The position numbers were made by a program, and so were the translations under genes. This document shows, in pieces, positions 34,577 to 36,367 of a stretch of 36,367 nt of DNA; position 1 is the first letter of the stretch; each line of letters opens with the position of its first letter. The notes under the pieces are model-generated. The model was not told the DNA's origin and did not search any database. It saw only the letters and a list, made by a program, of their open reading frames with translations. The stretch is from a bacterium (lineage in GTDB: Bacteria; Patescibacteriota; Minisyncoccia; Sungbacterales; HO2-52-23), in the NCBI GenBank assembly GCA_030697705.1, contig JAUYPE010000027.1, forward strand, positions 1-36,367, read 5' to 3'.

Positions 34577-36367
34577 ATGGATCCTCATACGAACGAAAAA
34601 TATATTTCACTTGCCGAAGCCGCGGAAGGAACACCCTACTCGCAGGAGTATTTAAGTTTGCTCGTTCGGAAACAAAAAATCCCGGCAAAAAAAATGGGGC
34701 GAAATTGGTACACTACGCGAACGGCGGTAACTGAATACACTTTTGTACAGAAAGAAAATCTTCTCCGCAGGGTTAATGGAAATGCCGCTTCTCTTGGCGA
34801 AACTTCTCTCTCGCTATCTGATGGGAATCACGATACGGAAAAATTATCGCGTGGTGATACGCTGCCATTTTTTGTAGAGATTGACCGGAATGCGAGAGCG
34901 TCTAGTAGTATCTTATTGTCGGAGATGAGCGATCATTCTTTCTCTCCGAGGCGGCGAACTTATCGCTCTTTCCGTTTCCGACGAATTGCCGCAGGTCTCT
35001 TGGTTGCGTTTGCACTGCCGATTTTTTTTAGCGTCGGTGTGTTCGGATCTTTTCTTGCCGAAGGGGCGCTGTCATATTTTTCAGGTTCCGCTGTTGAAAA
35101 AGGAGTTGCCGATGGTGCACGGTTGTCATCCGTGTTTGTAAGTGCATGGGACAAGTCACTTCCCGTGCTGAACAGTATTGCGGATGTAACGCGTGATAAA
35201 TTTTCTTGGGGAACGTATGCGGCGCATAATTCGCTTGCCGATGCATCCTTGTTTTTTTCCAGCCGTCTCGGTCAGGTTACGAGTAAGCTCGGACTCTTTT
35301 TTTGCCGGTCATTTTTTGAAAATTGCGGAACAATCAATTCAGGAACTCTTGTCGTGCGGCAAGTTGAGGTTCGTGATACCCGCATTCCGGCGTCTCCGGT
35401 CGTTGTGGTACGGGAGAGTAGTGGAGTTATCAATCAACGTTCCGTTGCGGTTCCCGCAGATCTTGCTTCCTTTCGTGCAAGCATTCTCACTGATGTCGCT
35501 GGATTCAATGAGGCCATCCGGCGTGAGGTTGTCGATGCGCTCTCCTCACTTAGAGCATCACTCATCGCGACCCAACAAAAAGCCGACTCAACTTATGACA
35601 TGTTTAATCTTTCCCAGCGGATAAATACCTTGAACCTTAGCGGTAACTTAACGGTAGGAGGTACCTGTACGGGTTGCGGAAGCAGTAGCAGCAGTAGTAG
35701 TGGAGAGGCACAAACACCGTGGGCGTCAAACATTAATGCGGCAGGTTTCAATCTTACCGGTGCAGGGACGCTTGTATTTACTTCATTTACCGCGAGTGAT
35801 GCGACGGCGACCTCAACGACTGCGGGAGGGCTTGGCACGGCGGGACTCGCGTCGTCAAATGGTATCACACTTACGGGCGGTGCATTGCTCAATACTGTTA
35901 CCGGTACGAGTACGCAACTTCAAGCGGTTAGTGCAACAGTGCTTACTATTACCTCAACAAACGCAACTTCTACTTTTGCAAACGGCATTCAGTTGAGTGC
36001 GGGGTGTTTTAAACTTGCCGATGGAACGTGTGCTGGAGCTGGATCGGGAACAATCAGCGCCGGTACCGCAAACCGCCTTACCTATTATACGGCGGTCAAC
36101 ACGCTTGGTTCCGCAAACTTCCTTACCGTGGATGCGGTGAACAACCGGTTTGGCATCGCTACCTCTACCCCGGCAACGTATCTCTCGGTAGGAGGAGATG
36201 TATATCTTGATTCAAATGTCCTTACAATTGGCTCCTCCTCCGCCGCGACGCTCACCGTCTCCTACCAGCGCACCGCAACGACGACACTGCCCAGCGCCGT
36301 CAACGCTCTTGCATTCTCCACCTCTCCTACTGCCACTCCCGTCTTCTCGCTTGATACGCAAAACACG
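34577..36367 (+). CDS. Large surface/fibre-like protein: N-terminal HTH, one TM segment, Ala/Ser/Thr/Gly-rich ectodomain; truncated by window end
   Basis: Open from ATG 34577 to the edge without a stop: MDPHTNEKYISLAEAAEGTPYSQEYLSLLVRKQKIPAKKMGRNWYTT..., TM IAAGLLVAFALPIFFSVGVFGSFL, then NATSTFANGIQLSAGCFKLADGTC and NRFGIATSTPATYLSVGGDVYL. Not in the ORF track. Confidence 0.85.
   Translation, partial: MDPHTNEKYISLAEAAEGTPYSQEYLSLLVRKQKIPAKKMGRNWYTTRTAVTEYTFVQKENLLRRVNGNAASLGETSLSLSDGNHDTEKLSRGDTLPFFVEIDRNARASSSILLSEMSDHSFSPRRRTYRSFRFRRIAAGLLVAFALPIFFSVGVFGSFLAEGALSYFSGSAVEKGVADGARLSSVFVSAWDKSLPVLNSIADVTRDKFSWGTYAAHNSLADASLFFSSRLGQVTSKLGLFFCRSFFENCGTINSGTLVVRQVEVRDTRIPASPVVVVRESSGVINQRSVAVPADLASFRASILTDVAGFNEAIRREVVDALSSLRASLIATQQKADSTYDMFNLSQRINTLNLSGNLTVGGTCTGCGSSSSSSSGEAQTPWASNINAAGFNLTGAGTLVFTSFTASDATATSTTAGGLGTAGLASSNGITLTGGALLNTVTGTSTQLQAVSATVLTITSTNATSTFANGIQLSAGCFKLADGTCAGAGSGTISAGTANRLTYYTAVNTLGSANFLTVDAVNNRFGIATSTPATYLSVGGDVYLDSNVLTIGSSSAATLTVSYQRTATTTLPSAVNALAFSTSPTATPVFSLDTQNT

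Noticed and set aside
1-36367. CRISPR array
   Set aside because: No regularly spaced direct repeats of 24-40 nt with unique spacers were found; repeats seen are palindromic or short tandem.

Overview
The window looks like part of a Patescibacteria/CPR (probably Parcubacteria-like) genome. This is inferred from a complete-looking str-S10-spc ribosomal protein cluster without rpmD (L30), small CPR-style proteins and a large Ala/Ser/Thr-rich surface protein. Order on +: M50 protease, rpsL, rpsG, [accessory block], fusA, [accessory block], tuf, rpsJ, rplC, rplD, rplW, rplB, rpsS, rplV, rpsC, rplP, rpmC, rpsQ, rplN, rplX, rplE, rpsN(type Z), rpsH, rplF, rplR, rpsE, rplO, secY, adk-like, map, then a terminator. 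Downstream are ruvX, a GT2 glycosyltransferase, galT, tpiA, ndh-like (-), pgk, a PD-(D/E)XK nuclease, an RNase P RNA (rnpB) and the start of a large HTH-TM-surface protein that runs off the right edge and is absent from the ORF track. On the left are an IS3-like transposase start, a zinc-ribbon protein, tRNA-Pro(GGG), pepA and rpmB, all on -. Most notable: (1) families of 7-8 nt micro-repeats that form palindromic intergenic spacers and also occur as in-frame 21/24-nt inserts in EF-G, L3 and SecY, with a TTTAAA-rich family at helix tips of RNase P RNA; (2) a diverged duplicate of the fusA 5' end (11 of 14 differences silent) in an accessory block carrying two paralogous toxin-antitoxin pairs; (3) a 50-codon conserved-looking ORF with one in-frame TAG; (4) a MITE-like element nested in an intergenic palindrome; (5) a minus-strand lipoprotein-like mini-ORF with its own terminator between rplC and rplD. 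All family calls come from reading motifs; no database search was run.
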